Source: an uncultured Collinsella sp.
GTDB taxonomy: Bacteria; Actinomycetota; Coriobacteriia; Coriobacteriales; Coriobacteriaceae
Direction of reading: 5' to 3'
NCBI GenBank assembly: GCA_900556705.1
Contig: USPT01000031.1
Coordinates: forward strand, 1 to 10,266
Length of the DNA: 10,266 bases
Shown in pieces: positions 4,446 through 10,266 of the stretch (the stretch's first letter is position 1; the number at the start of each line of letters is the position of its first letter). The translations under genes were made by a program, and so were the position numbers. The notes under the pieces were generated by a model, which worked only from the letters and a program-made list of their open reading frames with translations, made no database searches and had not been told where the DNA came from.

Positions 4446-6745
4446 GTGCGACCGAGCGCGAGCATGTGATGCCTCCGCGGCCCCTGATGCCGTGGACGAT
4501 GGTCCTGTGTGCCGGCGTGTGCATGAGCTGCGCCTTGGTGCTCAACGTGGCCGCTGATGTGCTGCTGAGGGAGCAGGCGCCGGCGGTCGGGCTGCTATGG
4601 GCCATTCCCGTTGCGGCGGCGGTATTCGTTGTGCTGGCTCAATTTTGTGCACCGCTTGCTCCTTGGAAGCGGTGGCTGTATGCCGCGTCCGTCGGTCTCG
4701 TGGCGGGAGCGGTCGTCTCGGCGTGGTGGGCTGCGGGCGCGCTCAACGCCTCGAAGGCGCTCGACGCTCGAGCGGCAAGCGGCCTCGAGTTTGTCGTGCA
4801 GGGCGATCCATCCATAAACGACGACGTGTATTCCTATACCTGCGAGGCACGTGCGGACGGTAAGAACTTGGCAACGGTTCGCCTATCGTGCGACCTCGAG
4901 CTCAAGGTCGGGGCGCACGCGCGTGTTATCGGTCGCGTTTCACGTTTTGAGAACGATGCATATGGACGATCGCGCGTGCTCCGAGGCGAGGTGCGCAAGG
5001 TTCAAGCCGTTCGGATTGTGTCGGTCGACGAGTGCTCTCCGGGGCCGCTGCTTCGGCTGCGAAATGGGCTGCTTGCGTCCATCGCGCCTGCGACCGACCC
5101 GGCGCGTGCGCTCATAGCCGGTGTCATCTGCGGTCGTTCGGCCGAGCTGCGCGCCCAGCCGGCGGGCGACTGGTTTTCGGTGACGGGAACGGCGCATCTT
5201 ATAGCCGTCTCCGGCAGCCATTTGGCTATCGTGGGATTTGTAATCGAGGGTGTATTGCAAAAGACTCGCTGTTCACGTGGTGTTCAGCGGGCGATATTGG
5301 CGATGGCGCTTGTGGGCTACACTGCCTTTACGGGCGCGTCTCCCTCGGCCGTGCGCGCGTGCTGCATGGTGTTCGCGACGCTTGTCGTAAACGGCGCGGG
5401 GCGTCGCCGGCACGGCGCATCGGCACTCTTCGTAACCATGTCCATCTTTGTGCTACTGCGGCCGACGGTGCTGTTCGAGATGGGCTTTCAGCTCTCGTGT
5501 GCCAGCGTCTTAGCCATTCTGTGCTTTTGCCCCTATGCGACCTACGCTTTGGGTGAGCTGGGTGTGCCATCGGGCGTTGCCAACATACTTTCCGTCACGC
5601 TGTGCTCGCAACTGGCAACACTTCCCATTACCATTCCTGCCTTCGGTACGTTCTCGCTCATTGCTCCGCTGGCAAATGCAGTCATCGGTCCGGTGGTGAG
5701 CGTACTGCTTGCTGTGTCGATCGTGCTGGTTCCCTTTTCGCTCGTGGAACCGTTGCGGATTTGGGCGCTCGTTGTGCCCATGGTTGCCGCCCGTTGCGCA
5801 CTGTTCTTCGAGCAGCTGTTTGCCGCCGTGCCTGGTGCATCTGTGAGTGTGCCGCCCGATAGCATGTGGATTTACCTAGTGCCGTGTTTGCTGGCGGTTC
5901 TGTTGGTCTGGTGGCCGCGTCCCCGTGCACGTCCTATGGCGGTGGGGCTTTCATGCCTGGTGCTCTTGGCTGCGATTCCGTACATCTACTGGGATCGATT
6001 CGCTCCGCCTTCGGTGACGGTGCTCGATGTGGGCCAGGCGGATGCGATTCTTATCCGCCAGGGCGACGCATTAGCACTCGTCGACTGCGGGCTCGATGAG
6101 CGCGTGGTAGCGGCGTTGGTTCGCAATAATGTGCACCATATCGATGCCGTCTTTGTGACGCATTGGGATGAGGATCACTGGGGTGGTCTACCTGCCGTGC
6201 TCGAACAGTTTTCGGTCGGAACGATTGCCGTGGCGGCGGATGCGTTGGAGGATGCTCCTGCCGAGGTATTGAATCGACCTGGCGTTGAGTATCGGCAGGT
6301 GCGCCGTGGGGATACGGTCGACATCGGCTCATTTTGTGCCCGCGTGATGTGGCCGTTCGAGTCCGTAGATGGCGAGGGAAATGAGGACTCGCTTGTCCTG
6401 CTACTCTCTTATGTTCAGGAAGGCAAGAGCCTGCGTATGCTCCTCACTGGTGATGCCGAGCTCGACCAAGAACGGGAATTCGTGCAGGAGGTGGGGGATA
6501 TCGATGTCCTTAAACTTGGGCATCACGGCTCCAAGGTTTCAGTCGATGGTGAGTTGCTGGATGTCCTGAGACCCGAGCTTTCCCTCGCGAGCGCCGGCAA
6601 GGGGAATCGATACGGTCATCCGTCGGATGCCTGCATCGATGCCGTTCAGGAAGCGGGCGGTGCGTTCGCATGCACCATCGAACACGGCGACATTACCGTC
6701 ACGCCAACTGCGAATGGCTTTGCGATGCGATGCCAGCGACCGTGA
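4442..6745 (+). CDS. comEC: Competence channel protein ComEC
   Basis: ComEC is the polytopic membrane protein that passes single-stranded DNA into the cytoplasm. The 767-residue product has three N-terminal membrane helices (about 18-41, 48-68, 78-100), an outer OB-like domain (about 110-195), the multi-helix Competence domain with the signature HLIAVSGSH (252-260) and GASPSAVRA (298-306), and a C-terminal metallo-beta-lactamase-like domain. That domain begins VLDVGQAD (527-534) and keeps the metal-site motifs H574, D576, D578 and H579 in HWDEDHWGG, GDAE (670-673) and HHGS (694-697), so it looks catalytically intact and may degrade the non-transported strand. Start is the ATG at 4442, forming an ATGA overlap with comEA. 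The upstream TTG at 4430 is less likely. No frameshift or stop interrupts the gene. Confidence 0.95.
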   Translation: MSATEREHVMPPRPLMPWTMVLCAGVCMSCALVLNVAADVLLREQAPAVGLLWAIPVAAAVFVVLAQFCAPLAPWKRWLYAASVGLVAGAVVSAWWAAGALNASKALDARAASGLEFVVQGDPSINDDVYSYTCEARADGKNLATVRLSCDLELKVGAHARVIGRVSRFENDAYGRSRVLRGEVRKVQAVRIVSVDECSPGPLLRLRNGLLASIAPATDPARALIAGVICGRSAELRAQPAGDWFSVTGTAHLIAVSGSHLAIVGFVIEGVLQKTRCSRGVQRAILAMALVGYTAFTGASPSAVRACCMVFATLVVNGAGRRRHGASALFVTMSIFVLLRPTVLFEMGFQLSCASVLAILCFCPYATYALGELGVPSGVANILSVTLCSQLATLPITIPAFGTFSLIAPLANAVIGPVVSVLLAVSIVLVPFSLVEPLRIWALVVPMVAARCALFFEQLFAAVPGASVSVPPDSMWIYLVPCLLAVLLVWWPRPRARPMAVGLSCLVLLAAIPYIYWDRFAPPSVTVLDVGQADAILIRQGDALALVDCGLDERVVAALVRNNVHHIDAVFVTHWDEDHWGGLPAVLEQFSVGTIAVAADALEDAPAEVLNRPGVEYRQVRRGDTVDIGSFCARVMWPFESVDGEGNEDSLVLLLSYVQEGKSLRMLLTGDAELDQEREFVQEVGDIDVLKLGHHGSKVSVDGELLDVLRPELSLASAGKGNRYGHPSDACIDAVQEAGGAFACTIEHGDITVTPTANGFAMRCQRP

Positions 6746-6753
6746 CGACGTCG

Positions 6754-6783
6754 TTGGCGTGTGGTGGGCCCCTGGGCTAGAAT
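6754..6783 (+). promoter_or_regulatory. Candidate promoter of holA
   Basis: TTGGCG (6754-6759) and TAGAAT (6778-6783) are 18 bases apart in the 78-base gap between comEC and holA. A start near 6790 would leave a leader of about 34 bases. It would allow the essential holA to be expressed even when the competence genes are silent. Confidence 0.5.
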
Positions 6784-6823
6784 GGCACGGAACGAATACG
6801 AAGGCCTGCGGGAGGGGAGCGTA

Positions 6824-7786
6824 ATGTCCGAAACCGGTCTGCTGCCGGCATATCTGATCGTCGGTACCGACGGCGTCAAGCGCGATCACGCCGTCTCGCG
6901 TATGAAGGCGCGTCTGGAAAAGTCGGGAATGGTCGAGTTCAACCTCGACGAGCGCGACATGACCAAGGACCCCGATATCGAGTCCATTATCGGATCGCTT
7001 AACACCTTTCCGATGGGCAGCGAGTTTCGCTTGGTAATCCTTGACGGCTGCTCAAAACTCGCCAAGGCGGTCTCCGAGCCGCTTGTCGACTATCTGGCGA
7101 GTCCCAGCCCCACGACGGTTTGCCTCATCATCGCCGACTCGCTTGCCAAGAACACGCGCCTGTATAAGGCGATCGCCAAGATCGACAAGAAGTCCGTGAT
7201 CGATTGCTCCGGTACCAAGCGCTGGGAGCTTCCGCGCCGCGTGCAGCAGATGGCGACGCAGCACGGCAAGTCGATCTCGACGGCGGCCGCCGAGGAGCTC
7301 GTCTCGCGTTCGGGTGAGAACACCCGCATGCTCGATAACGACTTGGCTAAGCTTGCCCAGATGGTCGAGGCGCTCCAGATTGAGCTTGCCGACGTTGAGC
7401 GCTGGATCGTGCGCACGGCCGAAGTTCAGCCTTGGGATTTTCTCAACGCAGTGTCGGCCCGCGATATGCGGCGATCGCTCGAGCTCTTTAATCTGCTGCC
7501 CGTCAAGAGCTATGTGTGGACCTACACCTTGTTGTGCGGCCGCATTCGCGAGCTTATCGTTGCCAAGGCGCTCGATGCGCGCGGACAGGGTCGTGAGCTG
7601 GCCGCAACGCTCAAGCTCCAGTCCTGGCAGGTCAAGAATCACCTGACCTGGGCACGTCGCTTTTCGATGGCAGAGCTCGTCGCAGCGCTCGAGGGGGCGG
7701 TCGATGTGGAGCTCGCGCTCAAGGGTTCGGCCGATTCTCAGACCGCGCTTTTGCTCTGGATTACGAACATCTTGAGAAAATCGTGA
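6824..7786 (+). CDS. holA: DNA polymerase III delta subunit
   Basis: The delta subunit opens the beta sliding clamp inside the clamp-loader complex. The 320-residue protein has the length and layout of the HolA family: an N-terminal AAA+-like domain opening with PAYLIVGTDGVKRDHAV, then SLNTFPMGSEFRLVILDG, LVDYLASPSPTTVCLIIAD and a middle section GTKRWELPRRVQQMATQHG. The C-terminal helical domain includes WDFLNAVSARD and the end motif AVDVELALKGSADSQTALLLWI, close to the family consensus near the collar domain. It has no Walker A motif, as expected for delta. Start is the ATG at 6824, behind a strong purine-rich GGAGGGGAG (6811-6819); an in-frame upstream extension to 6761 would read through that ribosome site. 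The neighbour order comEC-holA-rpsT is conserved across many Gram-positives. Confidence 0.94.
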   Translation: MSETGLLPAYLIVGTDGVKRDHAVSRMKARLEKSGMVEFNLDERDMTKDPDIESIIGSLNTFPMGSEFRLVILDGCSKLAKAVSEPLVDYLASPSPTTVCLIIADSLAKNTRLYKAIAKIDKKSVIDCSGTKRWELPRRVQQMATQHGKSISTAAAEELVSRSGENTRMLDNDLAKLAQMVEALQIELADVERWIVRTAEVQPWDFLNAVSARDMRRSLELFNLLPVKSYVWTYTLLCGRIRELIVAKALDARGQGRELAATLKLQSWQVKNHLTWARRFSMAELVAALEGAVDVELALKGSADSQTALLLWITNILRKS

Positions 7787-7835
7787 TGATACCTGCCTAT
7801 TTGACAAATTCGTTCTATCCCTTTGAGGGGGAGCG

Positions 7836-7844
7836 TGCTATAGT
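7836..7844 (+). promoter_or_regulatory. Extended -10 promoter of rpsT
   Basis: TGCTATAGT has a TGn extension and a near-consensus -10 hexamer (7839-7844), in the gap between holA and rpsT. Transcription should start near 7851, giving a leader of about 69 bases. A consensus TTGACA at 7801-7806 is 32 bases upstream, too far to act as its -35 box. Confidence 0.6.
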
Positions 7845-7894
7845 AGGCGCTTGCATGACCTCACCGTGTCTCAGAGGTGTCATACATTTTTTGC

Positions 7895-7914
7895 AAGGAA
7901 CTCGAAAGGAACTC
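7895..7914 (+). promoter_or_regulatory. Duplicated Shine-Dalgarno-like motif before rpsT
   Basis: AAGGAACTC occurs twice in tandem, at 7895-7903 and 7906-7914, with an 11-base period. The second copy sits at a normal distance from the GTG at 7920 (AAAGGA at 7905-7910, nine bases away) and is the working ribosome site. The first is too far for direct use. The pair decides the start and may bear on translational control. Confidence 0.55.
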
Positions 7915-7919
7915 CAGAA

Positions 7920-8186
7920 GTGGCAAACATCAAGTCTCAGAAGAAGCGTATCCGCACCAATGAGGCAGCTCGCATGCGTAACAAGGCTGTCAAGTCCGAG
8001 CTCAAGACGCTGACCAAGCACGTCCAGTCCGCCGTCGCCGAGGGCGACGCCGAGAAGGCCCAGGCTGCCCTCAAGACCGTCACCAAGCGTCTCGATATGG
8101 CTGCTGCCAAGCATGTTATCCACAAGAACCAGGCTTCCAACCGCAAGTCCGGTCTTGCCAAGCTCGTGAACAGCATCAACGCCTAA
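7920..8186 (+). CDS. rpsT: 30S ribosomal protein S20
   Basis: S20 binds 16S rRNA early in small-subunit assembly. The 88-residue, very basic protein begins (M)ANIKSQKKRIRTNEAARMRNK and ends with the conserved IHKNQASNRKSGLAKLVN (67-84), the family's typical length and pattern. The start is GTG at 7920, the only one that gives the conserved ANIKSQKKR N-terminus; an upstream TTG at 7851 would add 23 unrelated residues and run through the ribosome site. A non-ATG start is notable because E. coli rpsT uses TTG and is known to be repressed by its own product at translation. The gene has its own promoter and terminator, so it can be expressed as a single-gene unit, though readthrough from holA is possible. 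Confidence 0.97.
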   Translation: MANIKSQKKRIRTNEAARMRNKAVKSELKTLTKHVQSAVAEGDAEKAQAALKTVTKRLDMAAAKHVIHKNQASNRKSGLAKLVNSINA

Positions 8187-8220
8187 GTTGTAAATTTCAC
8201 ACCAAACAGATTACGCGCAT

Positions 8221-8258
8221 AAATGGAGCCTGTTTTATGGAACAGGCTCCATTTTTTT
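8221..8258 (+). terminator. Intrinsic terminator of rpsT
   Basis: AAATGGAGCCTGTT (8221-8234) and AACAGGCTCCATTT (8241-8254) form a perfect 14-bp stem with the loop TTATGG, and the T run continues to 8258. It lies 34 bases after the rpsT stop. It ends only 23 bases before the lepA start. Confidence 0.95.
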
Positions 8259-8268
8259 ACCGCTCGGG

Positions 8269-8274
8269 TAAGAT
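8269..8274 (+). promoter_or_regulatory. Candidate -10 box of lepA, seven bases before its ATG
   Basis: TAAGAT is followed by seven bases and then the lepA ATG at 8282, so transcription would be expected to begin at or next to that ATG. No recognisable -35 box lies 17-18 bases upstream, where the terminator stem is. The candidate rests on position, on the absence of a Shine-Dalgarno sequence, and on the terminator that isolates lepA from upstream transcription. Confidence 0.45.
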
Positions 8275-8281
8275 AGTCCGC

Positions 8282-10093
8282 ATGAATACTTCAATTGACA
8301 TTTCCCACATCCGCAACTTCTCAATCGTTGCGCACATCGACCATGGCAAGTCCACGATCAGTGACCGTATCCTCGAACTCACCCATACAGTCGACGAACG
8401 CGACATGGAGTCGCAGCTGCTCGACACCATGGATATCGAGCGCGAGCGCGGCATCACGATCAAGTCCAATGCCGTTCGCGTGTCCTATGACGCCGACGAT
8501 GGCGAGACGTATCAGTTCAATCTGATCGATACGCCGGGCCACGTGGACTTTACCTATGAGGTCTCGCGCTCGCTGGCAGCCTGTGAGGGCGCGGTGCTCG
8601 TTGTCGACGCCACGCAGGGCGTTGAGGCGCAGACCGTCTCTAACGCGACGCTCGCCATGAACGCCAATCTGGACATTGTGCCGGCCATCAACAAGATCGA
8701 CCTGCCCTCGGCCCATCCCGATGAGGTTAAGACCGAGATCGAGGATGACCTGGCGATTCCTGCCGATGATGCCGTGTGTGTCTCGGGCAAGACCGGCGAG
8801 GGCATCCACGATCTGCTGGAGTCCATTGTCTTTTTGATCTCTCCGCCCAAGGGCGATGCGAACGCGCCGCTCAAGGCACTCATCCTGGATTCGTACTTCG
8901 ACGAGTATCGTGGCGTCGTCGCCACGGTGCGCGTCTTTGACGGCTCCATCAAAAAGGGCGATACCCTGCGCATGATGCAGGCAAAGGGCGACTTTTTGGT
9001 CGATGGCGTGGGCGTCAAGCGTCCCGCCGAGACCCCGGTCGACGCGCTCACAGTCGGCGAGGTCGGATACGTGGTCACGGGCCTGAAGGACCCCGAAGCC
9101 GTTCGCGTGGGCGATACCCTCACGTGGGCGTCGAATCCCTGCCTCGAGCCGCTTCCCGGCTACCGCGAGGCCAAGCCCATGGTCTATACGGGTCTGTTCC
9201 CGATCGATAACAAGGACTACGAGAACCTGCGTGACGCGCTCGATAAGCTGCACGTCAACGACCCGTCGTTGGTGTGGGAGCCCGAGACTTCGGTGGCGCT
9301 CGGTTTTGGCTTCCGCGTGGGCTTCCTGGGCCTGCTGCACATGGAAGTCGTCAAGGAACGCCTGGAGCGTGAGTTCAATCTTGACCTCATTGCCACGAGC
9401 CCCTCGGTGGACTATCACGTCTACAAGACTGACGGCGAGATGATTGATGTCCGCAGCCCGCAGGATCTGCCCGAGGCCACGCGCATCGAGCGTATCGAGG
9501 AACCCTACCTCAAGGCAAAGATCATCTGCCCGCCTGAGTACACGGGTGCCGTCATGCAGCTCGCCATCGAGCACCGCGGCGTTACGACCGACATGATCCA
9601 CCTGACGAGCAAATCGGTCGAGATGCGCTTCGATATGCCGCTCGCCGAGCTCATCTTGGACTTCTTTGACCAGCTCAAGAGCCGTACCAAGGGCTATGCC
9701 TCGCTCGACTACGAGTTCAACGAGTACCGTCCATCCGAGCTTGTGAAGCTCGATATCTTGCTTTCGGGCGACGAGGTGGACGCGCTGTCGTTTATCGTCC
9801 ACAAGGACAAGGCCTACGGTCTGGCCCGCGGTCTGTGCGACAAGCTCAAGGAAATCATTCCGCGCCAGCTGTTCGAGGTGCCTATCCAGGGCGCCATCGG
9901 CAACAAGATCATTGCCCGCTCTACCGTCAAAGCGCGCCGCAAGGACGTGCTGGCCAAGTGTTATGGCGGCGATATCTCGCGAAAGCGCAAGCTGCTCGAG
10001 AAGCAGAAAGAGGGCAAAAAGCGCATGAGGGCCATCGGCTCGGTCGAGGTTCCGCAGGAGGCCTTTATGGCGATTCTCAAGGTGGACGAGTAG
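8282..10093 (+). CDS. lepA: Elongation factor 4 (LepA GTPase)
   Basis: LepA/EF4 is a ribosome-associated translational GTPase linked to initiation or subunit biogenesis and to back-translocation. The 603-residue protein (E. coli 599) has all GTPase motifs: G1 AHIDHGKST (17-25), G2 RGIT (56-59), G3 DTPGH (83-87), G4 NKID (137-140) and G5 SGKTG (168-172, where SAKTG is more usual). EF-G-like domains follow, then the LepA-specific C-terminus ending KKRMRAIGSVEVPQEAFMAILKVDE. Start is the ATG at 8282, giving the family-typical short lead into RNFSIVAHIDHGKST. An in-frame ATG at 8237 lies inside the rpsT terminator and would add 15 unrelated residues. No Shine-Dalgarno sequence precedes 8282, so the mRNA may be leaderless. 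The stop TAG is four bases before dus. Confidence 0.96.
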   Translation: MNTSIDISHIRNFSIVAHIDHGKSTISDRILELTHTVDERDMESQLLDTMDIERERGITIKSNAVRVSYDADDGETYQFNLIDTPGHVDFTYEVSRSLAACEGAVLVVDATQGVEAQTVSNATLAMNANLDIVPAINKIDLPSAHPDEVKTEIEDDLAIPADDAVCVSGKTGEGIHDLLESIVFLISPPKGDANAPLKALILDSYFDEYRGVVATVRVFDGSIKKGDTLRMMQAKGDFLVDGVGVKRPAETPVDALTVGEVGYVVTGLKDPEAVRVGDTLTWASNPCLEPLPGYREAKPMVYTGLFPIDNKDYENLRDALDKLHVNDPSLVWEPETSVALGFGFRVGFLGLLHMEVVKERLEREFNLDLIATSPSVDYHVYKTDGEMIDVRSPQDLPEATRIERIEEPYLKAKIICPPEYTGAVMQLAIEHRGVTTDMIHLTSKSVEMRFDMPLAELILDFFDQLKSRTKGYASLDYEFNEYRPSELVKLDILLSGDEVDALSFIVHKDKAYGLARGLCDKLKEIIPRQLFEVPIQGAIGNKIIARSTVKARRKDVLAKCYGGDISRKRKLLEKQKEGKKRMRAIGSVEVPQEAFMAILKVDE

Positions 10094-10097
10094 GTCC

Positions 10098-10266
10098 ATG
10101 GCACTTTCTGAATACAGCAAGCGGTTGCTTGGCGCCTATGCCGAGCAGCCGTTCCTTATGGCTCCCATGGCGGGCGTGACCGATCCCGCCTATCGCATCA
10201 TGTGCCGCCGTCGCGGTGCCCATCTTGCCTATAGCGAGATGGTGAGCGTGGCGGGCCTTGCCTATG
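10098..10266 (+). CDS. dus: tRNA-dihydrouridine synthase, N-terminal part
   Basis: Dus enzymes reduce specific uridines of tRNA to dihydrouridine using FMN and NADPH. Only the first 56 codons are in the window; the gene runs off the right edge. The translation contains PFLMAPMAGVTDPAYRIMCRRRGAHLAYSEMVS, in which APMAGVTD is the FMN-binding start of the barrel and the final SEMVS is a conserved strand-end motif of the DusB/NifR3-like group. The ATG at 10098 comes four bases after the lepA stop; AAGGTGG at 10079-10085 is a distant ribosome site, so coupling with lepA is likely. The catalytic cysteine lies beyond the window, and the exact subfamily cannot be decided from this piece. Confidence 0.9.
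   Translation, partial: MALSEYSKRLLGAYAEQPFLMAPMAGVTDPAYRIMCRRRGAHLAYSEMVSVAGLAY

Noticed and set aside
5032..5556. A 174-codon plus-strand open frame inside comEC
   Set aside because: It is out of frame with an intact comEC, is rich in Arg, Gly and Cys, and has no known motif.
6761..6823. Upstream extension of holA by 21 codons
   Set aside because: It crosses the candidate promoter and the strong ribosome site that serves the ATG at 6824.
7801..7806. Consensus TTGACA as the -35 box of the rpsT promoter
   Set aside because: It is 32 bases from TATAGT, far beyond usable spacing, and no -10 box lies at 16-18 bases from it.
8237..8281. Upstream in-frame ATG for lepA adding 15 residues
   Set aside because: The ATG lies in the loop and stem of the rpsT terminator, and the added residues do not resemble a LepA N-terminus.
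8321..10120. A 599-codon open frame on the minus strand opposite lepA
   Set aside because: It is the mirror of a secure gene in high-GC DNA. Its product has no recognisable motif, an odd His/Arg/Asp-rich composition and no ribosome site.
1..10266. Mobile elements, CRISPR arrays, tRNA or rRNA genes, toxin-antitoxin or defence genes
   Set aside because: I looked for terminal repeats, repeat-spacer patterns, cloverleaf sequences and transposase or nuclease motifs and saw none. The content is continuous core genome.

Overview
The window is a stretch of ordinary bacterial core chromosome, high in GC and densely coding, with every clear gene on the + strand. The gene order points to an actinobacterium: pyrF is followed by mihF (the actinobacterial-type integration host factor), gmk and rpoZ. 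That block is typical of Actinobacteria, where it usually continues into dfp/coaBC, metK and priA. Here thiI follows rpoZ instead, and a comEA-comEC competence pair comes next. This combination and the codon use suggest the class Coriobacteriia, most likely a Collinsella-like gut organism. The taxon is an inference from synteny and was not tested by a search.

Layout. Positions 1-868 hold the end of a pyrimidine operon: the C-terminus of PyrD overlapping a complete pyrF. Positions 869-1107 are non-coding and carry a large hairpin, then a promoter region with a second inverted repeat. Positions 1108-3518 form a very tight unit, mihF-gmk-rpoZ-thiI. Two of its three junctions have no spacer and the third has five bases. 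It ends in a strong intrinsic terminator (3529-3561). After a control region containing a perfect 12-bp palindrome, comEA (3732) and comEC (4442) overlap by four bases and encode the membrane part of a DNA-uptake machine. holA (6824) follows with its own candidate promoter. rpsT (7920) has a strong extended -10 promoter, a GTG start and its own terminator (8221-8258). lepA (8282) appears to be transcribed from a promoter so close that its mRNA may be leaderless. A tRNA-dihydrouridine synthase gene (10098) runs off the right edge.

How the genes work together. pyrD and pyrF make UMP. gmk makes GDP and rpoZ supplies the omega subunit of RNA polymerase, next to the nucleoid protein MihF. thiI and dus modify tRNA, and rpsT and lepA belong to translation. 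comEA and comEC bind imported DNA and carry it across the membrane. holA, which loads the replication clamp, sits between competence and translation genes, as it does in many Gram-positive genomes (comEC-holA-rpsT-lepA).

I found no mobile element, CRISPR array, RNA gene, or recognisably new multi-gene system. The points worth a second look are regulatory: inverted repeats overlapping the candidate promoters of mihF and comEA, a probable leaderless lepA, an rpsT with a non-ATG start and a duplicated Shine-Dalgarno-like motif, and thiI in an unusual place.
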